Shown in pieces: positions 1 to 5,917 of a stretch of DNA of 8,452 nucleotides. Within the stretch, counting starts at the first letter, position 1; each line of letters begins with the position of its first letter. The position numbers and the translations under genes are program-made. Source of the DNA: an uncultured bacterium (GTDB lineage Bacteria; Bdellovibrionota_C; UBA2361; SZUA-149; CALKYB01). The notes below the pieces were generated by a model. That model was not told the origin of the DNA. It did no database searches and worked only from the letters and a program-made list of their open reading frames with translations. The stretch spans positions 1-8,452 of the forward strand of contig CALIEE010000177.1 of assembly GCA_938022485.1 (NCBI GenBank). Reading direction: 5' to 3'.

Positions 1-2
1 AA

Positions 3-110
3 ATAGCATCAGCTTTGATCAATATTATTATTGCTGCCTATTATCTCAATCATAGCTTAATTGCAGTGTTTAAGAGCTCTCCAGTAGGCTCAATCCAGTC
101 AAAAATTTAG
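3..110 (+). CDS. Partial 3' end of a probable membrane-protein gene
   Basis: Frame 3 is open from the window edge to a TAG at 108-110 and encodes 35 residues. They begin with a hydrophobic stretch (IASALINIIIAAYYL) and end in a short polar tail (FKSSPVGSIQSKI). This looks like the last transmembrane helix and cytoplasmic or periplasmic tail of a membrane protein whose body lies to the left. The other two plus-strand frames hit stops by about position 55. The family cannot be named from so little. No hairpin with a T-run follows the stop, so the terminator is either weak or absent. The call rests on composition and frame openness only and could be chance. Confidence 0.45.
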   Translation: MASALINIIIAAYYLNHSLIAVFKSSPVGSIQSKI

Positions 111-182
111 TCATTCTCTAGGAATTACTATTTTAAGTTATGCAGTCTTTAAGCCTTCTCTTGTTCTCTTTTAGCTTTTATG

Positions 183-212
183 TTCACCTGTTGAATAGTC
201 GCGGGCTATTAT
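183..212 (+). promoter_or_regulatory. Candidate sigma70-type promoter of the DUF3011 gene
   Basis: A TTCACC hexamer at 183-188 (4 of 6 matches to TTGACA) lies 18 bp before TATTAT at 207-212 (5 of 6 matches to TATAAT). This would start transcription near 219 and give a leader of about 48 nt before the ATG at 267. A short inverted repeat, AATAG-N7-CTATT (194-210), occupies the spacer and enters the -10 box, so it could be an operator. The rest of 111-254 shows nothing else recognisable. Confidence 0.35.
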
Positions 213-256
213 ACGTCTATGGTAAAGAAGTAATTTTTAGATTTAATCTCAAACTT

Positions 257-260
257 GGAG
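257..260 (+). promoter_or_regulatory. Ribosome binding site that sets the ATG start at 267
   Basis: GGAG lies 6 nt before the ATG at 267. The alternative in-frame TTG at 255 overlaps this site and has no RBS of its own. The ATG also puts the hydrophobic signal peptide right at the N-terminus. Confidence 0.7.
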
Positions 261-266
261 ACTAGT

Positions 267-935
267 ATGAGAATCATTTTCCTCCTCCCACTACTTATTA
301 TAATTATTCCTGGCATCTCTGAAGCACAACAACAAATTCGCTGTGAGTCTGATGGCAATAATTTCAAATTCTGCAGAGCCGGCTTAAATCGAGGGGATGA
401 TGTTCAACTAACTCGACGGTTTAGCAAGGCTTCCTGTGAAAGAGGTTACTCCTGGGGCCTAGAGCGTGGTGGAATTTGGGTTGATAGAGGATGTCGAGCG
501 GACTTTTCTATATCACGATCCTACCAGCAGCCATCTTACCGGCCTGAGCGCCGAGTACGTGGAGACCGAATCCATCGAGGGAATGGTTACCGTTACAGAG
601 GTAGAGATGGGGACCGTAGATTTGATTACGATAACCGCTATGATCCTCGCTACGATAAAAGATCCGACCAAAGATATAATGGCCGCTATGACAGGCGAGA
701 CGTTCGTTCAGAAAGAGAGTTGCGACGCGAAAGGCGAAGACTTGCCGAAGAAAGAAGGAAACTAGAGGAAGAAAGAAAAGCTCTGCAACATCGAAGAAAA
801 AACGTCGACTCCAAAGCAAGAAGAGGCAGCTGCCCTCCGGGTGCTAGAATTGGAAGATGTAGCGATAGTGAGCGAGCCCGAGGATGTAAAGACTGGAAAG
901 CAAAGGATCGAACTCCCTGTAAATCAGGCGGTTAG
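267..935 (+). CDS. Exported DUF3011-domain protein with Arg/Tyr/Asp-rich and coiled-coil extension
   Basis: This is a 222-residue protein. Residues 1-20 form a Sec signal peptide (hydrophobic core LLPLLIIII, probable cleavage after SEA). Residues 23-82 match the DUF3011 pattern: I-x-C-x-S near the start, four cysteines (C26, C36, C57, C76), and the family's typical ending of S-x-C-x-x-G, then WG, then IWVDRGCRADF. The function of DUF3011 is unknown; the cysteines probably pair as disulfides in the periplasm. Residues 86-147 are a low-complexity tract rich in Arg, Tyr and Asp with repeated RYD/RYN motifs. Residues 148-178 are a highly charged Arg/Glu stretch predicted to form a coiled coil (LRRERRRLAEERRKLEEER). 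The tail contains four more cysteines (189, 198, 207, 218). The basic tracts could bind nucleic acid, polyanions or peptidoglycan-associated polymers, but that is inference. The gene is a single unit between its own promoter and a strong terminator. Confidence 0.85.
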   Translation: MRIIFLLPLLIIIIPGISEAQQQIRCESDGNNFKFCRAGLNRGDDVQLTRRFSKASCERGYSWGLERGGIWVDRGCRADFSISRSYQQPSYRPERRVRGDRIHRGNGYRYRGRDGDRRFDYDNRYDPRYDKRSDQRYNGRYDRRDVRSERELRRERRRLAEERRKLEEERKALQHRRKNVDSKARRGSCPPGARIGRCSDSERARGCKDWKAKDRTPCKSGG

Positions 936-957
936 ACTTCTAGTAAGGCTTCAAACA

Positions 958-995
958 AAAAAAGCCCGGCCATAGTAAATGGGCCGGGCTTTTTT
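958..995. terminator. Strong bidirectional intrinsic terminator
   Basis: A perfect GC-rich stem pairs GCCCGGCC (964-971) with GGCCGGGC (982-989) around a 10-nt loop. It is flanked by an A-run (957-963) and a T-run (990-995), which extend the pairing and give a U-tract on either strand. It lies 22 bp after the DUF3011 stop and 22 bp after the stop of the convergent surface-protein gene, so it serves both. Confidence 0.93.
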
Positions 996-1017
996 ATTCG
1001 CTTCTTAACGAAACTTC

Positions 1018-4000
1018 TTATCGAACTGGTGTTGGCATCACAAAGTCGTAACGCACCAGACCACCGATATTAACCTCTCTAACTCTCAACACCTCTGAAA
1101 CAGTTTGTCCAGGCAGGGAAGAATTAGTCTGAAGAATTCCATATCGATCATCTGGAAAGCCAACTGTTGGATTGTCACTTAAGTCAGTGAAATCTACAGA
1201 ATTTGCTCCAAGGGATACTGAACCACTGGCCATTTCACCAAGGAAAGAAGTAATATCAAAACCCATAGTAACAGCAGAGGCAGAGGTATTGACCGTCCTT
1301 AGACTATTGTCCATTTGAATAAAGGTATTACCCGTTCCAACTTGGGTCATCTTTCCAGGTCGGTTCAGTCTAGTCATATAAGCTGTTTGAACCGCATTGG
1401 AATCACACTCATAAATATAAACCAGACTCTGAGCCACAACTGCAGTAGAATTAGTCGAACTAACCTGCACCGAGCCAATTTGTCCAGCAGGTAGCATGGC
1501 ACTAGCGTTGTAGTTAATTTGTGCCTTCGGGGCATAAGAGTCAGTCACTGACCCAACTACAGCACCTGCTCCATCACGAAAAGTAACAGTAAAGGTTTCT
1601 GTAGCACTGGACCCGTTTGAAACTTCCACCCAGTTAAGAATGTTGCCGCAAGCTAGTGTCTCATTCGTAATCAAGCTAAAGACATCTCCAGGCGACCCAC
1701 TTCGTCCAGGCAGTTCGAAAGCATAATTATAAGAACCACTATCGAATCCTGGTAATGAGTTCGAGCTATAACGAGCCACTGACATTAAATATTCAGCGTC
1801 CGGATCAGCTGGAATAACTTCCACCAAGTAGACAGCCTGCTGAACTCCTAGACCACTGGCATCAGTTATTTCATGACCTCCATTTAAATCTCTCTCCTCA
1901 AGCGGATTAAGAGTCAGGCTGGAAGTCTCAACCAAAGTGCCAGTAGCGTCAAACAAGTTAACGGTAAAATCTTTTGCTGTATCCTCAAGATTAATCACCT
2001 CAACCCAGTTCGGCACCACAAAGCCCTGAGCATTAACATCAAAAGTATTCGCTCCTGCATAACTAACGCCAACGTTTGGATTTCTAAACTGCCTAGCAAA
2101 GGCAAAGGAGAAATTCCCTGTCGCTGCCTCAGGCCGGTAGTTCGAAAGTCTTCCGACTAGTCTTTTACTAGTGTCAGAATCATCAAAGGCAAGCCTTACC
2201 AAACCATAACTATCGATCACACCACTACCATCGAGATCCACAAATGCTGAACAAGAGGCGTCCCCTGCATCACAAGAGGCCTGAACCAGTGCATTAATAT
2301 CAATATCCTGCTGCGTTCCACCAGCAACGGTAAGGCTAGTTTGGTTCATTTGGGCCCCAAACAGGTTAAACACAGTAACCTCAATGTCTAAATCCCCAGT
2401 CCCCTCAACGGCTAGCTCAAGAAAGTTAAACTGAGATAGAAAAGTGTTCCACTTTACGTAAATAGGACTTCTGAGATCAGCCTCTGGGTCTCCGCCAGCT
2501 AGTGCAGGACAGAATCCATCGGTGCCAAAGGCTGTAGGACAATCAACCAGACCATCTCCATCAGCATCAAGTCCACCAGAACCCATAACATCGAACACAC
2601 CGTCATCGTCAGAATCCAGGTCTAAGTGGTCTGGAGCCCCATCTCCATCAAGGTCAGGTACTGGCAAAGGAGTGCCTCCGTCACTTGGATCAATATCAGG
2701 ACAATAGCCGTCTGGAGCAAATTGTCCTGTGCAATCTAAAACTCCATCGCCATCAGCATCTACTCCTCCGGCTTCTGTAACGTCCGGGATCCCATCGTTG
2801 TCCGAATCTAAATCATGACGATCTGGAACTCCATCTCCGTCCAAGTCAGGATCTGGAAGCGGTACTCCCGCGCCATCTCCAGCAGTAGCTGTCGTATTAT
2901 TATTTGGGTCAACCAGGTCGCTAAGACCATCACCATCGGCATCGGTTAAAATCTCGCCAGTAGCTGGGTCGACATCATCGACAAGCCCATTTCCGTCAGC
3001 GTCCACACCACCTGCCTCTATTATATCTGGAATTCCATCATTATCAGAATCAAGATCAAGGCGATCCACTATACCATCACCATCAGTATCTGGGTCTGGC
3101 ACTGCAACTCCACCGTTAACAGGATCAACATCATCACAAAAACCGTCCGCACTAAAAGCTGGTGCAGTAGAGCAATCAACGACTCCGTCTCCGTCCGCAT
3201 CAAGCGAACCAGCCTCAATAGTATCCGGGATACCGTCATTGTCAGAATCTAAGTCAAGAAAGTCAGGCAGCCCATCACCATCTGTATCAAGCGGGCTCAA
3301 AGGATCTGGTCCAGCCTCGATAGCATCTGGGATTCCGTCATTATCAGAATCCAGATCTAAGTAATCAGGAAGTCCATCTCGATCTGTATCTTGTAAGTCA
3401 GTAGGGGCTGGAGGTGGTGCAACCAAAGAAGCGGCTCCATCATTACTTCCAGTTACAATCCCTTGAAATACTAAAACTGCTGTTGGGCTGGCACCAAAAG
3501 GATCGTCAATTCGAAAAATTTCTCCGGTGCCATTGTTTGAAACATAAAGCTCAACCACACCTGTAACAGGGTTAGTTGCTGGAAATAAGGCTCCATAACC
3601 AGCAGAGACAGGCAAAGGACCAGCTACAGTTGCAGTAGTGGCTGCAACTGTTCCACCATTAACCGCTCCGTTAACATTGAAACGAGAAAGTGTAGAACCC
3701 GAAATAGTAAAGAAATCCCCTCCTCCAACTGTACCAATATCCGCACCCATAACGGCTCCGGTGACAATAAACGTTTTATCTAAAGTACCATCCAGATTGA
3801 CAACCGCAATTCCACCCCCTGCATTTGGAGTGGTAGTTACGTAAAGTTGTTCGTCATAGATATCTGCAGCAAAAGAAAGATCGAGTCCTGTATTCCCCAG
3901 ACGAAACAGCTCACCATCTCGATCGAGAGCTATAATATCATCATCGGCAAGTAGGTTTCCGTTCACATCTGTTGCTCCAAGAGCACTAAAAGCGGTTCCA

Positions 4001-4407
4001 TAAATTAGTCCTGAGACAGGATCAAACCCAATACTATTAAGACTTGCTCCTGAACCGACTCCAAGAGGTTCGTAAATTGCGGTAAGCGGGTTAAGAATAA
4101 ACAGTTGCCCTTGAGGAAAAGTGGCTCCACTTATCGTGGGCGCATTAATAACCTGAAAAAAAGCTGCTGCTTCAGGATCAAAAGGATCTGCAACTCCAGG
4201 TGTTCCAGCTCCGGGAATAATATTAGACTCTACCAAATCCGGTATGCCATCATTATCATCATCCGGGTCTATGATATCAACTAGACCATCACCATCGGCG
4301 TCTTGAGCAAATGCTAAGTTTGCTGAAAAACCAAGTACGAATAGCGAGAGAACTAAGAGTAGAATAGTCTCAACTAGTAAATTTGATTTCATGGTCATTG
4401 TTTTCAT
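1018..4407 (-). CDS. Large secreted/surface protein: TSP3 calcium-binding repeats, propeller-like domain, four C-terminal modules
   Basis: This 1129-residue protein is exported. Residues 1-34 are a signal peptide (positively charged N-terminus, core ETILLLVLSLFVLGF, cleavage after AFA). A first thrombospondin type 3-like block, with D-x-D-G-D-G and DDDNDGIPD motifs, lies at 36-58. Residues 90-330 contain repeated strand motifs such as GQLFILNP, SIGFDPVSGLIYG, EQLYVTT and GEIFRID. These look like blades of a beta-propeller of the kind found in bacterial surface proteins (DUF6923-like, not proven). A Pro-rich hinge (330-336) leads to the main TSP3 array (341-636), where the DLDSDNDGIPD motif recurs five times. 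In eukaryotic thrombospondins these Asp-rich loops bind Ca2+ and the fold depends on it. Residues 645-1129 have no family I recognise and appear to consist of four related beta-rich modules. There is no LPXTG, PEP-CTERM or obvious autotransporter barrel, so the release or anchoring route is unknown. The first of three nearby ATGs is chosen because AGGTGA lies 6 nt upstream. A structural or adhesive surface role is likely but inferred. Confidence 0.88.
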   Translation of the reverse strand: MKTMTMKSNLLVETILLLVLSLFVLGFSANLAFAQDADGDGLVDIIDPDDDNDGIPDLVESNIIPGAGTPGVADPFDPEAAAFFQVINAPTISGATFPQGQLFILNPLTAIYEPLGVGSGASLNSIGFDPVSGLIYGTAFSALGATDVNGNLLADDDIIALDRDGELFRLGNTGLDLSFAADIYDEQLYVTTTPNAGGGIAVVNLDGTLDKTFIVTGAVMGADIGTVGGGDFFTISGSTLSRFNVNGAVNGGTVAATTATVAGPLPVSAGYGALFPATNPVTGVVELYVSNNGTGEIFRIDDPFGASPTAVLVFQGIVTGSNDGAASLVAPPPAPTDLQDTDRDGLPDYLDLDSDNDGIPDAIEAGPDPLSPLDTDGDGLPDFLDLDSDNDGIPDTIEAGSLDADGDGVVDCSTAPAFSADGFCDDVDPVNGGVAVPDPDTDGDGIVDRLDLDSDNDGIPDIIEAGGVDADGNGLVDDVDPATGEILTDADGDGLSDLVDPNNNTTATAGDGAGVPLPDPDLDGDGVPDRHDLDSDNDGIPDVTEAGGVDADGDGVLDCTGQFAPDGYCPDIDPSDGGTPLPVPDLDGDGAPDHLDLDSDDDGVFDVMGSGGLDADGDGLVDCPTAFGTDGFCPALAGGDPEADLRSPIYVKWNTFLSQFNFLELAVEGTGDLDIEVTVFNLFGAQMNQTSLTVAGGTQQDIDINALVQASCDAGDASCSAFVDLDGSGVIDSYGLVRLAFDDSDTSKRLVGRLSNYRPEAATGNFSFAFARQFRNPNVGVSYAGANTFDVNAQGFVVPNWVEVINLEDTAKDFTVNLFDATGTLVETSSLTLNPLEERDLNGGHEITDASGLGVQQAVYLVEVIPADPDAEYLMSVARYSSNSLPGFDSGSYNYAFELPGRSGSPGDVFSLITNETLACGNILNWVEVSNGSSATETFTVTFRDGAGAVVGSVTDSYAPKAQINYNASAMLPAGQIGSVQVSSTNSTAVVAQSLVYIYECDSNAVQTAYMTRLNRPGKMTQVGTGNTFIQMDNSLRTVNTSASAVTMGFDITSFLGEMASGSVSLGANSVDFTDLSDNPTVGFPDDRYGILQTNSSLPGQTVSEVLRVREVNIGGLVRYDFVMPTPVR
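1021..2475 (-). repeat. Four degenerate C-terminal protein modules (about 110-140 residues each)
   Basis: Residues 645-1129 of the surface protein can be aligned by eye as four modules. Each opens with an aromatic/Asn strand (KWNTFL at 652, NWVEVIN at 800, NWVEVSN at 925, NTFIQMDN at 1027). Next comes a strand pair (VTVFNLFG, FTVNLFDATG, FTVTFRDGAG, VTMGFDITSFLG), a polar turn and a Y/G-led strand. Each closes with a Y- or F-rich strand ending in an Arg/Pro motif (ARQFRNP, FELPGRSG, TRLNRPGK, FVMPTPVR). Modules 2 and 3 are the most alike; 1 and 4 are more diverged. The pattern suggests tandem beta-sandwich domains. Module limits are approximate and were not computed. Confidence 0.5.
2500..3387 (-). 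repeat. Main TSP3-like calcium-binding repeat array
   Basis: This segment encodes residues 341-636. The motif DLDSDNDGIPD (last copy DLDSDDDGVFD) starts five units at residues 351, 385, 451, 532 and 596, which are about 34, 66, 81, 64 and 41 residues long. Each long unit continues as EAG-x-x-DADGDG-x-x-D. Units 2, 4 and 5 then carry a Cys pair (C412/C424, C559/C569, C623/C633) likely to form a local disulfide. Unit 3 lacks the Cys pair and instead has extra Asp-loop sequence. The varied unit lengths point to repeated duplication followed by drift. Confidence 0.85.
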
Positions 4408-4413
4408 GCAGAG

Positions 4414-4419
4414 TCACCT
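4414..4419 (-). promoter_or_regulatory. Ribosome binding site of the surface-protein gene
   Basis: AGGTGA on the minus strand sits 6 nt before the ATG at 4407. It favours this start over the in-frame ATGs 3 and 5 codons downstream (KT-M-T-M). Confidence 0.65.
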
Positions 4420-4425
4420 AAGTTA

Positions 4426-4488
4426 AAGCCTACTGGCTTACTAAACCTTCTTTGCAGCTGGTTAGAACGATTTGAAATCGACTGCTGC
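4426..4488 (-). promoter_or_regulatory. Inverted repeats in the leader of the surface-protein gene
   Basis: A small hairpin, AAGCC-N4-GGCTT (4426-4439), ends 6 nt upstream of the RBS. Further upstream is a perfect 13-bp palindrome CGATTTGAAATCG (4468-4480), itself enclosed by GCAGC (4454-4458) and GCTGC (4484-4488). The palindrome could be an operator or part of a leader stem-loop. I could not identify a convincing -35/-10 pair for this gene; the best candidate (TTGTGT-N16-AATATT on the minus strand, just upstream) is weak. Confidence 0.35.
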
Positions 4489-4547
4489 CAATATTTTCTA
4501 TTCTGCTTTAGACACAATGAATTAATAGAAGGGTTCTTTTAGTGGAC

Positions 4548-4589
4548 TTAACCGCAGTTAATTACTAGATAAATCAGCAAATTTTTCAT
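4548..4589 (-). CDS. 13-codon ORF with strong RBS upstream of the surface-protein gene
   Basis: On the minus strand, GAGGAG (4596-4601) lies 6 nt before an ATG at 4589. It opens a 13-codon reading frame, MKNLLIYLVINCG, ending in TAA at 4548-4550. The RBS is the best consensus match in this intergenic region. The peptide looks like a truncated signal or lipoprotein leader (Lys after Met, hydrophobic core, Cys near the end). It could be a leader peptide for the downstream gene 140 nt away, a small hydrophobic peptide, or the remnant of a lost lipoprotein gene. No codon run suggests amino-acid attenuation. The call rests on RBS strength only. Confidence 0.3.
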   Translation of the reverse strand: MKNLLIYLVINCG

Positions 4590-4704
4590 GCTTAGCTCCT
4601 CAGAAGCAAGGTAGTTAAGGCTGTGATGGAAATTATTTATTTAGATAGGTAAACAGTATCTATTTGGAGAGAAGGACCTGCTCCGCTGAAACCAAAATAG
4701 TGTC

Positions 4705-4748
4705 GAGCAGTGAGTCATTTTCCTTCCATGGAAAACGACTCTTCGCTC
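4705..4748. terminator. Imperfect stem-loop just past the lipoprotein gene, possible terminator
   Basis: Three paired blocks nest around a 6-nt loop (4724-4729): GAGC/GCTC (4705-4708, 4745-4748), GAGTC/GACTC (4712-4716, 4737-4741) and TTTTCC/GGAAAA (4718-4723, 4730-4735). Between them are a 3x3 internal loop and one A-C mismatch. It begins 9 nt after the lipoprotein stop codon, as a terminator or mRNA-stabilising 3' structure would. Only a short TTTT follows on the minus strand, so intrinsic termination would be weak. Confidence 0.45.
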
Positions 4749-4757
4749 CCCACAAGT

Positions 4758-5423
4758 TTAAACCTTCCTACCTCTATTCTGACAGTTCGTAACTCCGGCC
4801 GTGGCTCTACCTTCGAATAAGAGTTGGTAAAGCCTCTGAGTTTCCTTTATCTCCGCTGACAAGTCTTTGTCTAAAACAAATTCCCCTAACAACGATGCAA
4901 AGGAGTTTAAATGCTCACCCGATTTTCTCCAGACTTCTGCAAAATCGTCACAAGTTTCAATACCTTCGATGCTTCCAATCTGAACTGCTTCGATTAAACA
5001 GGCAGCATAAACGATAGGATTCGGAGACTCTAATAACTCCCAAGAAACTATCATCTCTGACAAAGACACGTGCTGACGATATCTGCAATGAGCCACTGTT
5101 GGCTCTAATCCGTCATGGGAAGTTAAATTAACCCTTTCCACACTCCTATAATCTGAGGAAACTTTGTCCATAATAACCAAAGAAATTCCAAGCGTCAGGT
5201 TTGATATTTCCAGAACACCAGCTTCTTCAGTCTCTGGAGTAATCCAATGAACCAGAGGCTCAGAATAAGCAGCGCATTCGTTTTTTCTACAAAATGAAAG
5301 GTAAACTCCAGCCCACTTGTCGTTAGGTGTCTCGGAACTCAGCTCAGCCTCTACTCGCGGAGAAGTTGAAGTACAACTAACCAAAAACCAAAAAGCAAAA
5401 AATAGAGAAATAGACTTACTCAT
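4758..5423 (-). CDS. Putative lipoprotein of unknown family
   Basis: This 221-residue protein begins with a lipoprotein signal peptide: a hydrophobic core (ISLFFAFWFLV) and the lipobox L-V-S-C, with the lipidated cysteine at C17. Thr, not Asp, follows the cysteine, which in enterobacterial rules favours the outer membrane. The mature part has six further cysteines (45, 50, 113, 142, 158, 214), enough for three disulfides in the periplasm. The first half is mixed beta (WAGVYLSF, GVLEISNLTLGISLVI). The second half is mainly helical (from about 134, including FAEVWRKSGEHLNSFASLLGEF). I recognise no family or catalytic motif. The start at 5423 is supported by GGAG 8 nt upstream. A well-matched promoter and a long hairpin lie in front, and the gene appears to be transcribed alone. 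Confidence 0.8.
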   Translation of the reverse strand: MSKSISLFFAFWFLVSCTSTSPRVEAELSSETPNDKWAGVYLSFCRKNECAAYSEPLVHWITPETEEAGVLEISNLTLGISLVIMDKVSSDYRSVERVNLTSHDGLEPTVAHCRYRQHVSLSEMIVSWELLESPNPIVYAACLIEAVQIGSIEGIETCDDFAEVWRKSGEHLNSFASLLGEFVLDKDLSAEIKETQRLYQLLFEGRATAGVTNCQNRGRKV

Positions 5424-5435
5424 TTAAAAAACTCC

Positions 5436-5482
5436 GTTTGAATGAAGGAAAAAATCCGGAAGATTTCTCCATTCATTCAAAC
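5436..5482 (-). promoter_or_regulatory. Long leader stem-loop abutting the RBS of the lipoprotein gene
   Basis: Perfect 11-bp arms GTTTGAATGAA (5436-5446) and TTCATTCAAAC (5472-5482) enclose a further nearly complete pairing. On the minus strand GGAGAAATC pairs with GATTTTTTCC, with a one-nt bulge on each side and one G-T wobble, around a loop of about 5 nt. That gives roughly 20 base pairs in 47 nt. The base of the stem touches the GGAG RBS (5432-5435), and a T6 run follows before the ATG. Position and size suggest control of translation initiation or message stability, or an attenuator-like stop. Which of these applies is inference. Confidence 0.6.
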
Positions 5483-5516
5483 TAAAACCTACTCTCACTA
5501 CTCGACACAGGTTCAG

Positions 5517-5545
5517 ATATTATGACATGACCTATTAGTTTTCAA
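5517..5545 (-). promoter_or_regulatory. Probable sigma70-type promoter of the lipoprotein gene
   Basis: On the minus strand TTGAAA (5540-5545; 5 of 6) is followed by a 17-bp spacer and TAATAT (5517-5522; 4 of 6, overlapping a CATAAT). A start near 5510 gives a leader of about 87 nt that contains the whole 5436-5482 hairpin. Confidence 0.55.
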
Positions 5546-5678
5546 ATCAGACTGCCTGGAGATAAAGAGGTTTGAAGTCAGGCACTTGCCATCTTAGGTC
5601 AACTAACTAGAAAACATCTCAAAGATTACTTGCATTTACTAACCTAGTTAGAAAATTTAGCTCATAGGGGAGCCTCTA

Positions 5679-5703
5679 GACTTTCCCGATCATAGGGAAA
5701 GTC
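5679..5703. repeat. Perfect 9-bp inverted repeat in the divergent intergenic region
   Basis: GACTTTCCC (5679-5687) and GGGAAAGTC (5695-5703) are separated by 7 nt. There is no T-run on either side, so it is not an intrinsic terminator. It may be a protein-binding site or a structural element of an untranslated RNA. No gene of its own is evident around it. Confidence 0.5.
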
Positions 5704-5787
5704 CCGGATAGAAAAATTACTCTTCTTACTGATAAAAGGCACTTGATTGTCATTGATTCCGTTCTGTGTTTCAATTGAAGGAGAGCT

Positions 5788-5841
5788 GTGGACCAGGTGT
5801 TTGTAGCCTTTCCCTACTCTGCTCTTTCCTATTATTTGTGA
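5788..5841 (+). CDS. 17-codon ORF upstream of the 233-residue gene
   Basis: AAGGAG (5778-5783) lies 4 nt before a GTG at 5788. The frame runs 17 codons to TGA at 5839-5841 and encodes MDQVFVAFPYSALSYYL if GTG is read as Met. The peptide ends 19 nt before a strong hairpin (5861-5895) that itself sits just upstream of the next gene's RBS. The order small ORF, hairpin, gene resembles translational attenuation leaders. The three Tyr codons near the end are noted but not conclusive. The short spacing and GTG start keep confidence low. Confidence 0.25.
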   Translation: MDQVFVAFPYSALSYYL

Positions 5842-5860
5842 TTTGGTTTCCGAAGGTCCG

Positions 5861-5895
5861 TTGGATTGCTTTAGGTCTTGCCTAAGACAATCCAA
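5861..5895 (+). promoter_or_regulatory. Leader hairpin just upstream of the RBS of the 233-residue gene
   Basis: TTGGATTG (5861-5868) pairs with CAATCCAA (5888-5895). TTAGG (5871-5875) pairs with CCTAA (5881-5885), with one mismatch and one wobble between, around a UCUUG loop. It ends 7 nt before the AGAGGT RBS (5903-5908). No U-tract follows, so a regulatory leader structure or operator is more likely than a terminator. Confidence 0.55.
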
Positions 5896-5917
5896 CAACA
5901 ATAGAGGTTTTACTGCT

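Noticed and set aside
255..266. TTG start four codons before the ATG of the DUF3011 gene
   Set aside because: The TTG overlaps the RBS of the ATG and has none of its own.
466..819. ORFs of about 100 codons on both strands inside the DUF3011 gene
   Set aside because: They are shadows of the low-complexity coding tract and have neither RBS nor recognisable protein features.
2500..3387. Regularly repeated DNA that could suggest a CRISPR array
   Set aside because: The repeats are in-frame, degenerate and of varied spacing, and they encode TSP3 Asp loops.
5541..5584. Interleaved TTCAAA/TTTGAA and TGCCTG/CAGGCA that could form a pseudoknot
   Set aside because: The 12-nt middle loop is atypical, and the first arm overlaps the -35 box of the lipoprotein promoter, so chance is likely.
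5843..5917. 25-codon N-terminal extension of the 233-residue protein from a TTG
   Set aside because: There is no RBS, and it would translate the leader hairpin; the ATG at 5918 has AGAGGT at suitable spacing.
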